Origin: Eulemur rufifrons | Taxonomy: Eukaryota; Chordata; Mammalia; Primates; Lemuridae | DNA length: 64,000 nt | Assembly: GCF_041146395.1 (NCBI RefSeq) | Contig: NC_091010.1 | Span: forward strand, 53,030,001 to 53,094,000 | Direction of reading: 5' to 3' | Shown: one piece after another, positions 9,510 to 21,384 of the stretch | Position numbering within the stretch: the first letter of the stretch is position 1 | How the letters are laid out: each line of letters starts with the position of its first letter | Notes under the pieces: generated by a model | Database searches by the model: none | Seen by the model: the letters and a program-made list of their open reading frames with translations, nothing else | Told to the model about the DNA's origin: nothing | Position numbers and translations under genes: made by a program

Positions 9510-11470
9510 ATAGATAATATATCATGATCATCCCATTGCAAGGATGATTCAACATAAGCAAATCAACAAATGTGATTCACCACATAAACAGAAGCAAAAA
9601 CAACGACCCTCTGATCATCTCAATAGATGCAGAAAAATCATTCGATAAAAACCAGCACCTTCTCATGATAAAAACCCTCAACACACTAGCCATAGAAGGT
9701 TTATATCTCAAAATTATAAAATCCATATATAACAAATTCACAGCCAACATAATATTGAATGTGGAAAAGTTGAAAGCATTCCTGCTAAAAACTGGAGCAA
9801 GACAAGGATGCCCACTGTCACCACTTCCAATCAACATAGTACTGTAAATCCTACTCAGAATGATCAGGCAAGAGAAAGAAATAAAAGTCATCCAAACCAG
9901 GAAAGAGGAGGTAAAACTATCCTTGTTTGCTAACAATATGATTTTGTATCTAGAAAACCCCAAAGACTACAGGAAAAGATTCCCAGTGATAAATAAATTT
10001 AGTAAAGTTTCAGGTTACAAGATTAATGTACACAAATCAGTAGCATTTCTATATACTAATAACAGTCAAGATGAGAGTCAAATTAAGGTCTCAATATCAT
10101 TTACAATAGCTACAAAGAAAATAAAATACCGAGTAATATATTTAATCAAAGAGGTGAAAGATCTCTACAAGAACTATGAAACACCGAGGAAAGAAATCAT
10201 AGATGATACAAACAATTGGAAAAACATCCCATGCTCATGAATTGGTAGAAACAACATTGTCAAAATGTCCATATTGCCCAAAGTAATTTACAGATTCAAT
10301 GCAATCTCCATCAAAATACCAACATCATATTTCAGAGGTCTAGAAAAAACAATTGTTTCATTTGGAACCAAAAAAGACTCTAAATAGCCAAAGCAATCTT
10401 AAGCACAAAGAACAAATCTGGAGGCATCCCATTACCTGACTTGAAATTGTACTATAAGGTTATAGTAACCAAAACAGCATAGTACTGTTATAAAAGTAGA
10501 GACATACATCAATGGAACAGAATAGACAACCATCTAACTATAATCAGCGGATTTTCGACAAAGCAGATAACCACATATGCTGGGGAAAGGAAGCCGTATT
10601 CAATAAATAGTGTTGAGACAACTTGATAGCCACATTCAGAGGTATGAAAAGACCCCTATCTCTAGCCATATAAAAAAATTAATTCAAGATGGATAAAAGA
10701 CTTAAATGTAAGGCATGAAACTATAAAAATTCTAGAAGAAAACATAGGAAACACTCTTCTAGACATCGACCTAGATAAAGAATTTATAAGAAAGACCACA
10801 AAGGCAAATACAGCAACAACAAAAATAAAGAAATGGGACTTAAAAAGCTTCTACACAGTAAAGGAAATAATCAATAGAGTGATTAGACAACCTATAGAAT
10901 GGAAGAAAATATTTGAAAACTATACATCTCAAAAAGGGCTAATATCTAGAATTGACAAAGAATTCAAACAGATTAGCAAGGAAAAAACCAAACAACCCCA
11001 TCAAACAGTGAGCAAAAGTTATGAGCAGAAGTTTTTCAAAAGCAGACAGACAAATGGCCAAGAAATGTATGAAAAAAACCCTCCATATCACTAATCATCA
11101 GCAAAATAACACCTTACCTCTGTCAGAATGGCTATTATCAAAAAGTCAAAAAACAATAGGTGCTGGTGTCCATGCAGAGAGAAAGGAATGCTTAAACACT
11201 GTTGGTGAGACTGCAAATTAGCACATCTATGGAAAACAGTATGGAAATTCCTCAAAGAAATAAAAGTAGACTTACCATCTGATCCAGCAATCTCACCACC
11301 GGGCACAAAGATATGTAAAGGACATTGGAAACTAAGAAGAGGTGAGGGTGGGAAGCAGGGTGAGTGATAACATTGATTTATAGGGTACAGTGAACACTAT
11401 TCTGGTGATGGACACACTAAAAGTCCTGAATTAAGCATTATACAAGATATTCATATAATAAAAATCTTTT
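9510..11470 (+). mobile_element. 5'-truncated L1 retrotransposon
   Basis: About 2 kb of L1 in sense orientation, beginning inside the reverse-transcriptase domain of ORF2 and running to the 3'UTR. Recognisable stretches include the conserved 'ARQGCPLSP' block, 'LYLENPKD', 'GYKIN', 'SVAFLYTNN', and nucleotide blocks for the carboxy-terminal region. The 3'UTR at about 11336-11470 ('gaacactattctggtgatgg', 'ttaatattttgaaataaaaa') matches the one at 21210-21350. Endonuclease domain, ORF1 and 5'UTR are absent, and stops and frameshifts break the frame. A dead copy; no separate retrotransposition function is expected. Confidence 0.92.
9572..10240 (+). pseudogene. L1 ORF2 reverse-transcriptase remnant
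   Basis: Two consecutive open segments (9572-9847 and 9860-10240) together cover part of the L1 reverse transcriptase. They are separated by a stop and a frame change around 9848-9859. The catalytic motif normally read F-A-D-D is F-A-N-N here (9926-9937), so both metal-binding aspartates are replaced by asparagine. The conserved 'ARQGCPLSP' loop just upstream is intact. Further pieces of ORF2 continue at 10879-11094 in another frame. Function is lost. Confidence 0.9.
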
Positions 11471-11473
11471 TGC

Positions 11474-11956
11474 CCACTTAATATTTTGAAATAAAAATAA
11501 TGGGACTACAAATTCCAAAAATGGAATGCATCTGCAAACTAATATATGCACATATACATATAAATATTTAGGCACACATACACACTTTCTCTTTACTGAT
11601 TCATTTACTTGCTTGTGGTACTTTAGGTCATAGTTTTGAACCCAAATGTTCATTGCCCAGGTTAATAATGATTTTAGACTGGTCAGTGTTCACTGAGTAA
11701 ACTTTCTAGAGAGTTAATTCCTTTTGTAGACTCTTCAAAGTTATTTACTTCTTGATTTGGTGGAGATATCTTATTTCCTTATCTTTATAGCACTTTATAT
11801 TAACACTAGCAACTTCATTTTAGCAATGGAGATGATTAGATATTTACAAAAGGTAAGTGATTTGCCTGAAGTCTCACAAGCAGTGGAGACCGGAACTGTT
11901 GAAAAAATTATACAACTTCCATCACACGTTTTTTTTTTTTTTTGTGATTAGCTGAG

Positions 11957-11988
<32 letters not shown>

Positions 11989-12930
11989 AGAGTAACCCTT
12001 TTACTTCGTACATAGCAATCTTAAGTTAAATGCTAGCACATAAGAGCCTGGGGTGATACATCCATGGATGTAATTTTAGGAACCTCGGGAAAATCCTTGC
12101 TGTACCCACCAAAGAAGCATCTTGCTGATTTGGCACGTGAAATGTCTTTAATAAAAAAATAAAATTGTCATGTCATTGTAAGAGATAAAGATTTAAATCC
12201 AATTCATGTGTTGCAAATCCACAGAGAAGTCTATGTCAGTATATTAACCATACAACTTTTTACTCAGAGATATAGACACCTAGTTTTAAGCTTGTCAAAG
12301 GAAAAAATAATAATTCATCTGATCATGTTACTGAAAAATCTACACATGAGAAATAGCTGGATCTGAGGGTTCAAATTATGTTTTAAGAAATAGAGGAATA
12401 ACATCTGAATACACTATTTATATTTCTCTCTCCCCCTGCTTTCATCTGTGACACCTTCATTCTCTGGAAGGTTCTCTCCTCTTGATAGGAAAGGCAATGA
12501 ACCTTCCAGATTCACATGACGAGTTACAGCTTGGGAATCTCAGAAGGGCAGAGGTCCTGCCTCTTCTGGCATCTAAACCTCGCTTGTAAAAGAGATCTCT
12601 GATTGCTCTGATTAAGGGGCAGGGCCTTTGACTGACTACTACACCCTATCCTTTATGATGTTGTATCAGAAAGGAGCAGTTCTCAAAATGAAGGGTTGCA
12701 GGAAAGACAAAATGAGTAACATTTCTTTAACAATGACTGACATCCAGACTGGAGTTTGAATGAATTTCTAATTCCTTCCTCAGGTTTGGATTTAAAAACA
12801 CATACACAAAACAAATTAAAAAATCATGAGAAAGAGTGCACCCATTGGAACTAAAACTTTATAATGCAGTGATATCAGGAATAAAGCAGGAGTCTAGGAA
12901 ACATGAGGATTCAGAGAAGCAAATAAAACC
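11474..12930. other. Mostly unassigned, with a MIR relic
   Basis: About 1.4 kb without a gene. A weak antisense MIR relic is visible at about 11820-11900 ('aaaggtaagtgatttgcctg'), followed by a T-run at 11931-11943 and the CA repeat. 12430-12700 looks like unique sequence; I cannot assign it. Confidence 0.5.
11958..11987 (+). repeat. (CA)n microsatellite
   Basis: About 15 uninterrupted CA units. Likely length-polymorphic. Confidence 0.97.
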
Positions 12931-12934
12931 AGGT

Positions 12935-13020
12935 AAGCCCTTACTGTGTTTCGGGCCCTATACGTGCAATCCTCACAACACTGTGACATTCATTTTACAT
13001 ATAGGGAAAATGGCATCAGA
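12935..13020 (-). mobile_element. MIR fragment, antisense
   Basis: 'gtttcgggccctatacgtgc', 'aatcctcacaacactgtgac' and 'ttttacatatagggaaaatg' follow the reverse MIR order. Confidence 0.65.
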
Positions 13021-13157
13021 AAATGGGTTTATGCTTCTCAATTCTTGTTTCTTTGCTTGTTTTTCCCCCTAACCCACATATGTCTACAGGATAGAAAGCA
13101 TACCATCAGAGTCATTGAATAGCTAACAGTAACCCTTAATGCTGCATGTGCACATGT

Positions 13158-13158
13158 G

Positions 13159-13189
<31 letters not shown>

Positions 13190-13198
13190 CTGTGTGTG
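13158..13198 (+). repeat. (TG)n microsatellite
   Basis: About 20 TG units with one C interruption near 13190, preceded by a related 'gcatgtgcacatgtgca' stretch. Confidence 0.97.
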
Positions 13199-13214
13199 AG
13201 TTTGGGGTTGGGAG

Positions 13215-13640
13215 GGTTCATTTATCTTTTGCTGTGTAATACACTGCCTGAAGGCAATGGCTTAACAGATGATTAAGTATTCAGGCTTCTGTGTGTTGAC
13301 TGTGATTTCTGTGCAAGTTTTCCAGGTATCACTTTTGTGGCTGCGTTAGCCTGGCATTGAGCTAACGTAGCCCACAGTTGCTATGGGCTGCCATCTGGAA
13401 ACCTCAGTGCTCCACGTGGGCTTTCATTCCCCATAAGGCTGGCCCAGCTTCCTTATGTGTTGGTCACAGGACAGTGTTCAAGAGTGTGAAGGTGAAAGCT
13501 GCAAGTCCTCTCAAGACTTAGCTTTGGAAATCTCCTAATACTTCAGACAAAATCTGCTGGTTACCCACGTCATAAGGCCAGATACTTTCAAGGTTTAGCA
13601 AGTGGACTCTACTCTTTAAAGAAAGGGTTGGCAAAGTCAC
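13215..13640 (+). mobile_element. Old dispersed repeat, same family as 14515-14985
   Basis: 'ttttgctgtgtaatacactg', 'caatggcttaacag' and 'gctgccatctggaaacctca' follow the order of a common mammalian repeat whose consensus resembles 'tgctgtgtaacaaattacca'. Four diverged members lie in this window (also 14515, 47705 and 56115). I do not assign a family name. Confidence 0.55.
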
Positions 13641-14261
13641 ATGGAAGATGGGGATGCATACCAGCATGGGAGGAAAATATGGCCATATTTAGCCATCTGT
13701 CATATACATCAAAGGTAACTCCATCAGATTTCAAGGTTCAGGAAAACTAAGTCCTCCTGATTTATGCTCATTATGTATTAGATCTCTCCTAGATGGTTAA
13801 ACCTAGATGTTTCTAAGATAAACGTCACATTCTATTCATCAGACAACACTGGTATTCAGTCAGTGACCATCCATGACCCATTTGGTGGTCAGCAATTCCA
13901 TAAACTACATTTGCAAAAATGCAGCTTTTAATTTAGTAATGAACTTATTTATTCATCTTCTCTTAGACTCTTGGCACGTCATTTAGCCTTGGGATTGAAA
14001 TAGTAAACACAAACATAATTTATCGCTTTGTCAAGATCATCAAATACCACATTGTTGTGCTCAGAACCCCTAATGTAGACTCATGAATTCACAAATCTGA
14101 CAATTATTTATTAAGGCTATTTGCTAGTCAAACTGGTTGTACTTTACCTGGAGATTTTAAGATGAATAATACCAGAATCTTAAATAAAGGTATTAATAAA
14201 GTATTATGGGAAATAATGTTAATGATGCCAGAGGTTACCCAGAGGGTTAGACATAGGCAAC
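13641..14261. other. Unassigned non-coding stretch
   Basis: No gene, no named repeat. Base composition is A/T-rich and unremarkable. Confidence 0.45.
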
Positions 14262-14475
14262 ATTTCTTGGGAGCTTACTATGTGAACTAGCTTATGTGAA
14301 GTCTATAACCAGCCTGTCAGTTAAGCACTAAGGCTACGTGTTTGTAATTGTTTTTTTTACAGTTTAGCAAGCCTAAGCTAAGCTCACAGACATTAAATAA
14401 TGTTCTGAAGAACACACATAGCTAGTAAAGGCTGCACTCAATATTCAAAACCAGAAGATCTGACTTCAAACGCCT
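14262..14475 (-). mobile_element. MIR SINE, antisense
   Basis: 'tgggagcttactatgtgaac' at the left, then 'ttacagtttagcaagcctaa' and 'cacacatagctagtaaaggc' give the reverse MIR arrangement over about 210 bases. Confidence 0.72.
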
Positions 14476-14514
14476 CATTTTATACAAACGTTTATAATCT
14501 GTTCATAAGTTGGT

Positions 14515-14985
14515 ATCTATTGCATTAGTTATGTGTCACTACATAACAAATTACTGCAAACGTAACAGCTTGGAACAACACAGGTGTATTGTCTTGTAGA
14601 TGCTGTTGGTAAAGAGTTCAGACATAGTTTAACTAGGTCCTCTGCTTCAGGGTCTCACCAGCTTGCACTCAAGGCATTGGCCAGTCTGGGTACTCATCTG
14701 GATGTTTTCCTGAAGAAGAATTCCCTTTCAAGATCATTCAGGTTGTTGGCAGATCTCATTTCCTTGTGGCTGTAGAACTGAGAGCTTCAGTTTCTTGCTA
14801 TGAGCTGGACCTGAACGCCATCCCAAGCTCCTAAAGGCTGCCAGAGTTACCTCCTATGTGGCCCTCTTTATAGGAAGTTCACAACATGGCAACTTGCTAC
14901 TTCAAAGCAAGCAGGAGAGCAAGAGTGAGTCAGCTACCAAGAAGATTTTTACATAACATAACATAATCACGAAAATCACAGAAGT
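14515..14985 (+). mobile_element. Old dispersed repeat, best-preserved copy
   Basis: The blocks 'tatgtgtcactacataacaa', 'aattactgcaaacgtaacag', 'ctgcttcagggtctcaccag', 'tttccttgtggctgtagaac' and 'acaacatggcaacttgctac' appear in the order I know from a very common placental repeat. Roughly 470 bases. The family name was not verified. Confidence 0.7.
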
Positions 14986-14989
14986 GAAC

Positions 14990-15840
14990 TCCCATCACCT
15001 TTGCCACATTCTATTCTAAGAGCAAGAAACAGGGTGCCTGCAATCAAGTGAAGGGAATTATATAAGATATAACCTCAGGATATATTCGTGGGCCCACCAG
15101 AAATTCTGTCCAGCAAGTTTAAGTCATGGCATTGTAAGCTGATGAATTTTCAGGTGCCACAGGAAATGCACACACATGCACACAGCGACACACCCTTATA
15201 GTCACATGCACACACACTCCTTCTAAGCTTCATGAAAACTTTTGCAAAAATATTTTAGTCCTGGCATCAAACTGTGGACTTTTAATCCAGAAGGAAATGG
15301 TCTTTATCTTCACTATCCCTTAGCAGAAATTTGGTGGGAGAGAAGGAATGGGGCTGTTAAGAAAAAGACAATCAATTATGTTTCCCTGAAGACTGAAAAG
15401 CAGAAAGACACGCCTTTTCTCAAAGACATTTGCAAGCCACACAATAGTCCAAAACAAATACCCAGTAAATATCCCCTGATAGAATTATATCAGGAAGGCA
15501 ACCCTGCAACCCATCAAAAGGTTAATTAGTTGGACATGTTCTAGAGAATAGAAAACCAAGATGAAGACATCTTGATGGACATCTCCAGGGTCCATCTCAC
15601 CAGGGCCACTCCAGGCCACTCACCAGGGATCTTTCTGGTCTTTGTATCTTTTTTTTTTCCCACCCAATAATAGAAGACTACTTTTTGGAGGTAAGGAAAC
15701 CTGTCCCTTTGTAGTGACTAGGTCACACCAACACTAGGCTTCTTAGGTATAATAAGAAATATGATGAGACTATCGGGAAAGAATAAGATCACTCAGTGAT
15801 GTGCCCAACAACACGGCTTCTGGAGGATAGAGAAATCGAT
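14990..15840. other. Unassigned stretch with degenerate CA repeats
   Basis: Interrupted CA-rich sequence at 15168-15222. A frame at 15242-15529 (95 residues) has no recognisable domain and no splice or promoter support; I regard it as chance. Confidence 0.45.
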
Positions 15841-15844
15841 ATTG

Positions 15845-15975
15845 CAGCAAATCACAGTGTCCTGGAATGTGGACTTTGGAGTCGGGCAGATCTGAGTGAA
15901 AAACTTGGTTTGCCATATACTCGCTGTTTGAGCATGGACAGATTATTTAACCATAACCCTATGATGTAATCCCTA
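15845..15975 (+). mobile_element. MIR fragment, sense
   Basis: 'tgtggactttggagtcgggc', 'agatctgagtgaaaaacttg' and 'tgagcatggacagattattt' match the first half of MIR. Confidence 0.7.
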
Positions 15976-18635
15976 GTAAGAACTCTTCAAATTATAAACA
16001 AGAAAAGTCTGGCAACTCAAGGTGGATTAAGCAAAAAATAAAATTAAATATTAATGATTGATTATTACATATATAAATATTTAAAGGAAAAATAATAAAT
16101 GAGGAGGTTAGACAGGTAAAGAGTCTAGCAACATTGGTGGATTAGGCATTGTTAGATTCTCTGTTTTTTCATTCTCTTCCCACTGACCTTTTGTGCCCTG
16201 GACTCATTCTCCTGTCCCACAGTCATGTTTCCTCCATCAGGAAGATGAACAAATGCAGATGCAAGAGTGCTGCCTATGGCTGCTCTAGCAGAGAAGGTCC
16301 AAGGAAGACTTCAGGTCATGTGTCCATCCTTTTCGCTCCAGGGGTTTAGACTTCTCTGGCTGGCTTGTCCTGGGTCACTTACCAAACCCTAAAATCCAGG
16401 TGATGGATCCTGTGATTGGTAGGTCTACCATAATAGAATTGATTAGTGATGGACACACACACAAAAAAATCAACTAACCATTACAGGAAGGTTTATTTAC
16501 TTAAATATTTTACAGATTTAAAAAAAAGCCTGAAGTTTAAAGCATTCAGTAACTTGTAGGTCATTCATATATAAATGAGAGAGCAAGATTTGATTTGAGG
16601 CCTGATAATATTTATAACCTCTTTGAAGAGCTAATATCAATATACTGTGTGTTGAATTCAGGACACCCTAAAAATAGTAAAGATGTTCCAAAATCTTCTC
16701 ATCGACTCTAGGAGTGAAAAATATAAGGGATATTTGAATGGAATAAGAAGAATTATAAAAGACTTCTTGTCAGAAAGGAATCTCACATGGATTTGAAGAA
16801 AGGTGCAGGATTGACTAAACAGAAACGTAAGGGAAATGCTATTTTTCTTAATCGGTTTTAACAACAACAAGACAAGCAAACACTTTGTTCAGAGGTTTAA
16901 CTTCTGGCTGAAATGCTATGGAATTTAGGCTTAAAGTGAAGCGGGGTCACTTTTCCTCCAGGTGAATTATCACAAAGCTAAGAGCTAACAAGAAGCTAAA
17001 GCACCAATGCCTGCTGTCCCACAACAGAGTCTCAGAAAATTCAGTCAGATGAGGAAATTTCAAAGTACATTCAAAATTAAAAACACTATTCAAATGGACG
17101 ATGGCATTATTATCATAACATATGCTTCTTTTGGGGTATGATATGTGCCATTGTTTATTAACACCATTTCCAAAATCAGAGAGAAAATGGGTCTTTATCA
17201 CAGTAGTAGTTTTATAACTTGGTAACAGAAAAGGCGAATTTTGAACCAACTAATTTACCTACAATTTCTATTCTGTTCCTACATATTATTATTATTATTT
17301 ATTCTGGTGAGGAAAACTTTTGTAATTAGTCCTATGGAACAGAATGCTTATAGATTAAATGCTGCACTCAACACAAGGCTTTGCTTTAATCCAAATTAAA
17401 CCTATTTTTAAAATATTTATTGCTCTTCAGCAAACAGAGATACACCATTGGCTTTCTCCATGTGGGTTCTTCATTTGTATTCCTTGGCATTGTTTCTCCG
17501 GCACCTTTTTTTAGTATAAGCTAAGCAATCCTTTTCACTTTTCCTTGTAAGAAATCTCTCTTCTCCCAAACGTCTCTAGTCATCTTCACAGCTTTCTTCC
17601 TATGTAATTCCAGATAAGAACAGGGCATTGATTTATAGTGCGTCTTCATCCTCTGCCATGGAGAAACAAAGCAAAGTGCTACATCCTGTGAATAATTACT
17701 TTAGAAGAGAAACTCAGAATGCAGCAGGATAAAGCAATGGAATTCATGCTTCATCTTATTCATTTTGACAGTTGCTGGAATCCAGGTCTAATTGTGCTCC
17801 TATTAAAACTGAAGGCAGAGGCTGGCAAAAAAGAAAAGACATATCGTTAAAGCAACTCTCATTGCAGCTGAAAGACTATTAAATTTAGGAGGGCACCAAG
17901 TTATCTTCGTTTATCTTGGCAAATTATTGATCAGGAAGGGGGTTCTGAATGATTTTTGCATATCTTGAATTATTATCAAATAAGTAAATAAACCTCTAAC
18001 AACTATCACACAGGGACCCAGTGTTCCCATTGATGTCCCCATGAGTGAGTGTGCAGGGTGACCTGTGGGCTCAGGTCAGCGCTCCCTTTGAGGAGGGGCA
18101 AGGAGACTGTGAAGCTCAGGATGTAAGAAATGAAGCGGGAAAGGTCCTCCTTTTCCTTTCACTCCATTTCTCTCTGTGGAAAGAAATCTGTGCTAAAAAA
18201 TAATTATAAGTACTGGAAGGTAAGATAGAAAAATATAGAAAATAAAGAACAAAAAATCTAAGTAATAAATTAAGACACAGACTTTTAAGAATATTACTTA
18301 ACACCTATGAAGCAACACCCAACACATTTAAAAACAGAAATTGTTAAAATTCAAAACCAAACATTATCAGTTGAAAAGCTTCCAGGGAGAGTCTTCAGGC
18401 AAGTAGCAATGGGGTGGGAAATTGTTACTTTTCATTAAAATTCTACAGATTTCTTTTACCATGCCATGTAGTACTTTGATGCACGTGAGTAATAAAGGTA
18501 CTTTAAAATATAACTATAAAATTTTTTAAAAATGATTTTGTATGGAATGTGAATTGAGTTCATTAACTAGTAATATACATTTCCACTCATTTTTTTAACT
18601 AAGACCTTAGAATAGTAATAACATGGGGAGGTCAA
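15976..18635. other. Long unassigned non-coding stretch
   Basis: About 2.7 kb in which I recognise no gene or well-defined repeat. A short (ATT)n run lies at 17285-17302. Frames at 16149-16349, 16658-16879, 16947-17249 and 18116-18304 are short and featureless. The block 17740-17990 is free of simple repeats. Confidence 0.5.
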
Positions 18636-18639
18636 TGTT

Positions 18640-18765
18640 TATCGCTCCATTTGTCAGATGAGAAAAATGAGATTAAAAAAAAATGTTAGGTAGATATTCC
18701 TCCAAGATTACTCAGAAGTCAGGAACTTAATGACTAGGAGGGAACTCAGGACCCTGACTCTGGGG
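18640..18765 (-). mobile_element. MIR fragment, antisense
   Basis: 'tttgtcagatgagaaaaatg', 'agattactcagaagtcagga' and 'gaactcaggaccctgactct' follow the reverse MIR order. Confidence 0.65.
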
Positions 18766-18769
18766 TCAT

Positions 18770-19765
18770 TGTTCTCCCCATTTCCCCTTCACCAGACAAA
18801 AGGGATGTTCGCAAGGTACCACTTACAGGAGCTAAACAATTTTAAGGCAGGTGGCAGAAAGAGAAAACCATCCCATCCACATCGATACTGACCTTGATCA
18901 AACATACAAAGTGATTCCAGATTGTTTTAAAAAATGCACCATACAGGTTAAAAGATATTAGACATCAGAGGGACACAGCCCTAACACTGTATGGGTGACA
19001 AATATTCCATTCCATTTATCATCTCTGACAGAAAGGGAACACTGGAATTAGTGAACCATAAGTCAGGTACAGTGTGGCGATGCTGAGATTTAGGGAGCAG
19101 CAGGGGCAACAAATATATTTGTCTCACTAACGTGAGGTCAGAGGTACAGGGTAAGAAGGATGCAGGCTGGTTCATAACTTGTGCAGATGAATAGCGGGGA
19201 CAGACCCCAGCGACCCAGAGGACTCTCCCGTCATTCATCATGGCCTGTTTGCTGGAGAAGAGGAGGCATCGTTCTATCCAGGGCTTTCCTGAGTGTCTCG
19301 ATAGTTGTGAAGTGCAAAGCCTGTTGCAAGAAGCTGTCTGCAGGGATCGGTGAATGCTTTCTTCTTGGAGATTAATTCAGAACACATCTGTGCATTGGCC
19401 TCTCTCTCTTTGTCTTTTAATAGAAACGAGCCTTTTGGAGGAAAAGTCAGGGCTGAGGACCTTTCTGCTCTGTGTCTGACAGCCATCTCCTTTCTGTGCC
19501 TCTCTGCACAGGTCCCATCCTGGATTTACATGACTTTATGAACTTTATACTTTTAGAAATAATTTTATTACTATGGCTTCTGATGAAAACTTCCATGGAA
19601 ACATAGTTTGATGATGCCATACTCCTTCCATTCCCTTATAATCCAGTTTTCCACCCAATCATCTAACAGAGTGAAGAAAGGAAGTGTGGTAGCTGTCTTG
19701 GAGCTAAAATAAGGAAAAATAAGGAAAAAATTATCTTCTATTATCAATATAGCATGTGGGTATGT
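18770..19765. other. Unassigned non-coding stretch
   Basis: No named repeat recognised. Overlapping frames on both strands between 18981 and 19541 are short. None shows a domain, and acceptor- and donor-like sites do not frame them consistently. Confidence 0.45.
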
Positions 19766-19770
19766 GCACA

Positions 19771-19803
19771 AACACACACACACACACACACACACTCACA
19801 CAC
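19771..19803 (+). repeat. (CA)n microsatellite
   Basis: About 14 CA units with one CT interruption. An open frame on the other strand here encodes a VC run and is an artefact of the repeat. Confidence 0.96.
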
Positions 19804-19949
19804 TATGTCCCATTCTTAAGCCCCCACCCTCAAAAGCAGTGGTATGAATCTCCTTTCCAATGGAGGGCTCAGTTATTCATCAGCTCATCAACCTCTGGTT
19901 GGTATTCATAGGCTGTGGGTTGCTCTAAGTTCCAAGTCACAAGAAAGAC

Positions 19950-19950
<1 letters not shown>

Positions 19951-19977
<27 letters not shown>
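19951..19977 (+). repeat. (GT)n microsatellite
   Basis: About 13 GT units, only 150 bases from the CA repeat at 19771 and in the opposite strand sense, so the two could pair as an inverted repeat. Confidence 0.96.
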
Positions 19978-19979
<2 letters not shown>

Positions 19980-19983
<4 letters not shown>

Positions 19984-20730
19984 GTGCTTGTATTGGGATA
20001 GGTAGATGAGATAAAACCAACAAATGCCCTTCAGTTTAAAGCAGCATTTCTCTATGAAACAAGTTGTCACCCTTTTGTATTTTGGTAATCACTGTCAGCA
20101 TCTACTCATTTGGAACCAACACTGATAAGTAAAGAAGACTGGGAAAAATTTCAGTAGTTTTCAGGGGAACAGTCAGAGGTGATGAATAAAGCAAGCAGCT
20201 CTGAGCTTTTCATTAGGGATCTAACTGCAACAAGAAAAAGCAGCAATTATTCCACACAGAAAGCCACTCGCAGACTATCAGCATATTTTTGCCATCTCCG
20301 GGCATGGTGCGGATGACAGAGCTATGTAAAGCCACAGTCTGAGAAGCACCACGTGGAGAGGTGAGGGATGGGGCAGTGGACAGAGAGCACAGGCAAGGGA
20401 GAGAAAGAGGCAGGCTCAGGGCACTTGGAGAGACAGACAGCAATGGCATTGCTGCAGACAAAGAGAAAGGCAGACCCAAGCCCAGGGACGCAGGGAGGCC
20501 CCAGAGTTAGGGCAACTTTTGCCCACTTCAGTCATTTTGGCAATACCTTATTGGTTTTGACAATATTCATAGTCCATCTGTATTATTATTGTTTTTAATA
20601 TTTTCTTTAAATCAAATCATTTGAAATATTTATGTAAATATTTTACTAAGACCACCTATGAAAAGCCAATATCATTTTTATATTTAAAAAATCAAATTAA
20701 CAGTCCTACAAATTATATGATTGCATGCTA
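19980..20730. other. Unassigned stretch with a G/A-rich segment
   Basis: 20345-20500 is rich in ag/gag/cag motifs on the plus strand. No gene. The frames 20213-20479 (minus) and 20368-20598 (plus) read this low-complexity segment in opposite directions. Confidence 0.45.
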
Positions 20731-20734
20731 AGTG

Positions 20735-20927
20735 TTGATGCCCATGGGGGATGGGCAGATCTGAGCCTGGGGCTTCCCACTACTAGGTACCTACCCAAAG
20801 GAAAAGAAGTCATTATATCAAAAAGACACCTGAACTCAAATGTTTATCGCAGGACAATTCACAATTGTAAAGGTATGGAAACAACCTCAGTGTCCATCAA
20901 TTCACGAATGGGTAAAGAATATGTGAG

Positions 20928-20970
<43 letters not shown>

Positions 20971-21380
20971 TGCATACACACACACACAGACACAGACACA
21001 CACATACCATGGAGTACTACCGAGCTATGAAAAGGAATGAAATGACATTTTTTTTGCAGCAATTTGTATGGAACTAGAGACCATTATCCCAAGTGAAGTA
21101 TCTCAGGAAACAAACACCAAGTATTGTCACTAATACATTAGAGCTAAACAGCTAAACATCTGTATGAACAGATGTAAAGAACATTGGAAACCAAGAAAGG
21201 GGGGAAATGGGAAGGGTGTGAGTGATAAAACTTACCTATCAGGTACAATGAACACTATTCTGGGGACAGGCACACTAAAAGCCCTAACTTCACTTCATGT
21301 AACAAAAACATTTGTATCCCCTTAATATTTTGAAATTAAAAAAATAAAATCTAGAAAAAAAAAAAGAAAAAAAATCAAGA
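20735..21380 (+). mobile_element. L1 3' end, sense, with internal microsatellite
   Basis: 'tatcaaaaagacacctgaac', 'gtccatcaattcacgaatgg', 'taccatggagtactaccgag' and 'gaacactattctggggacag' trace the L1 3' region into the 3'UTR and an A-rich tail at about 21335-21380. The 3'UTR closely resembles that of the L1 at 9510-11470, so both belong to one L1 lineage. A TA/CA microsatellite interrupts it at 20927-21003. Confidence 0.9.
20927..21003 (+). repeat. Compound (TA)n(CA)n microsatellite inside L1
   Basis: About 13 TA units run straight into CA-rich sequence. It lies where L1 normally has a short 'tatatatacc' before 'atggagtactac', so it probably expanded from that L1 seed. Confidence 0.95.
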
Positions 21381-21384
21381 AATT

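Noticed and set aside
9577..9963. A 128-residue minus-strand frame
   Set aside because: It is the antisense shadow of the L1 reverse-transcriptase remnant.
20859..21062. Frames containing runs of Y/I and T/H or V/C
   Set aside because: They are translations of the TA/CA microsatellite inside L1.
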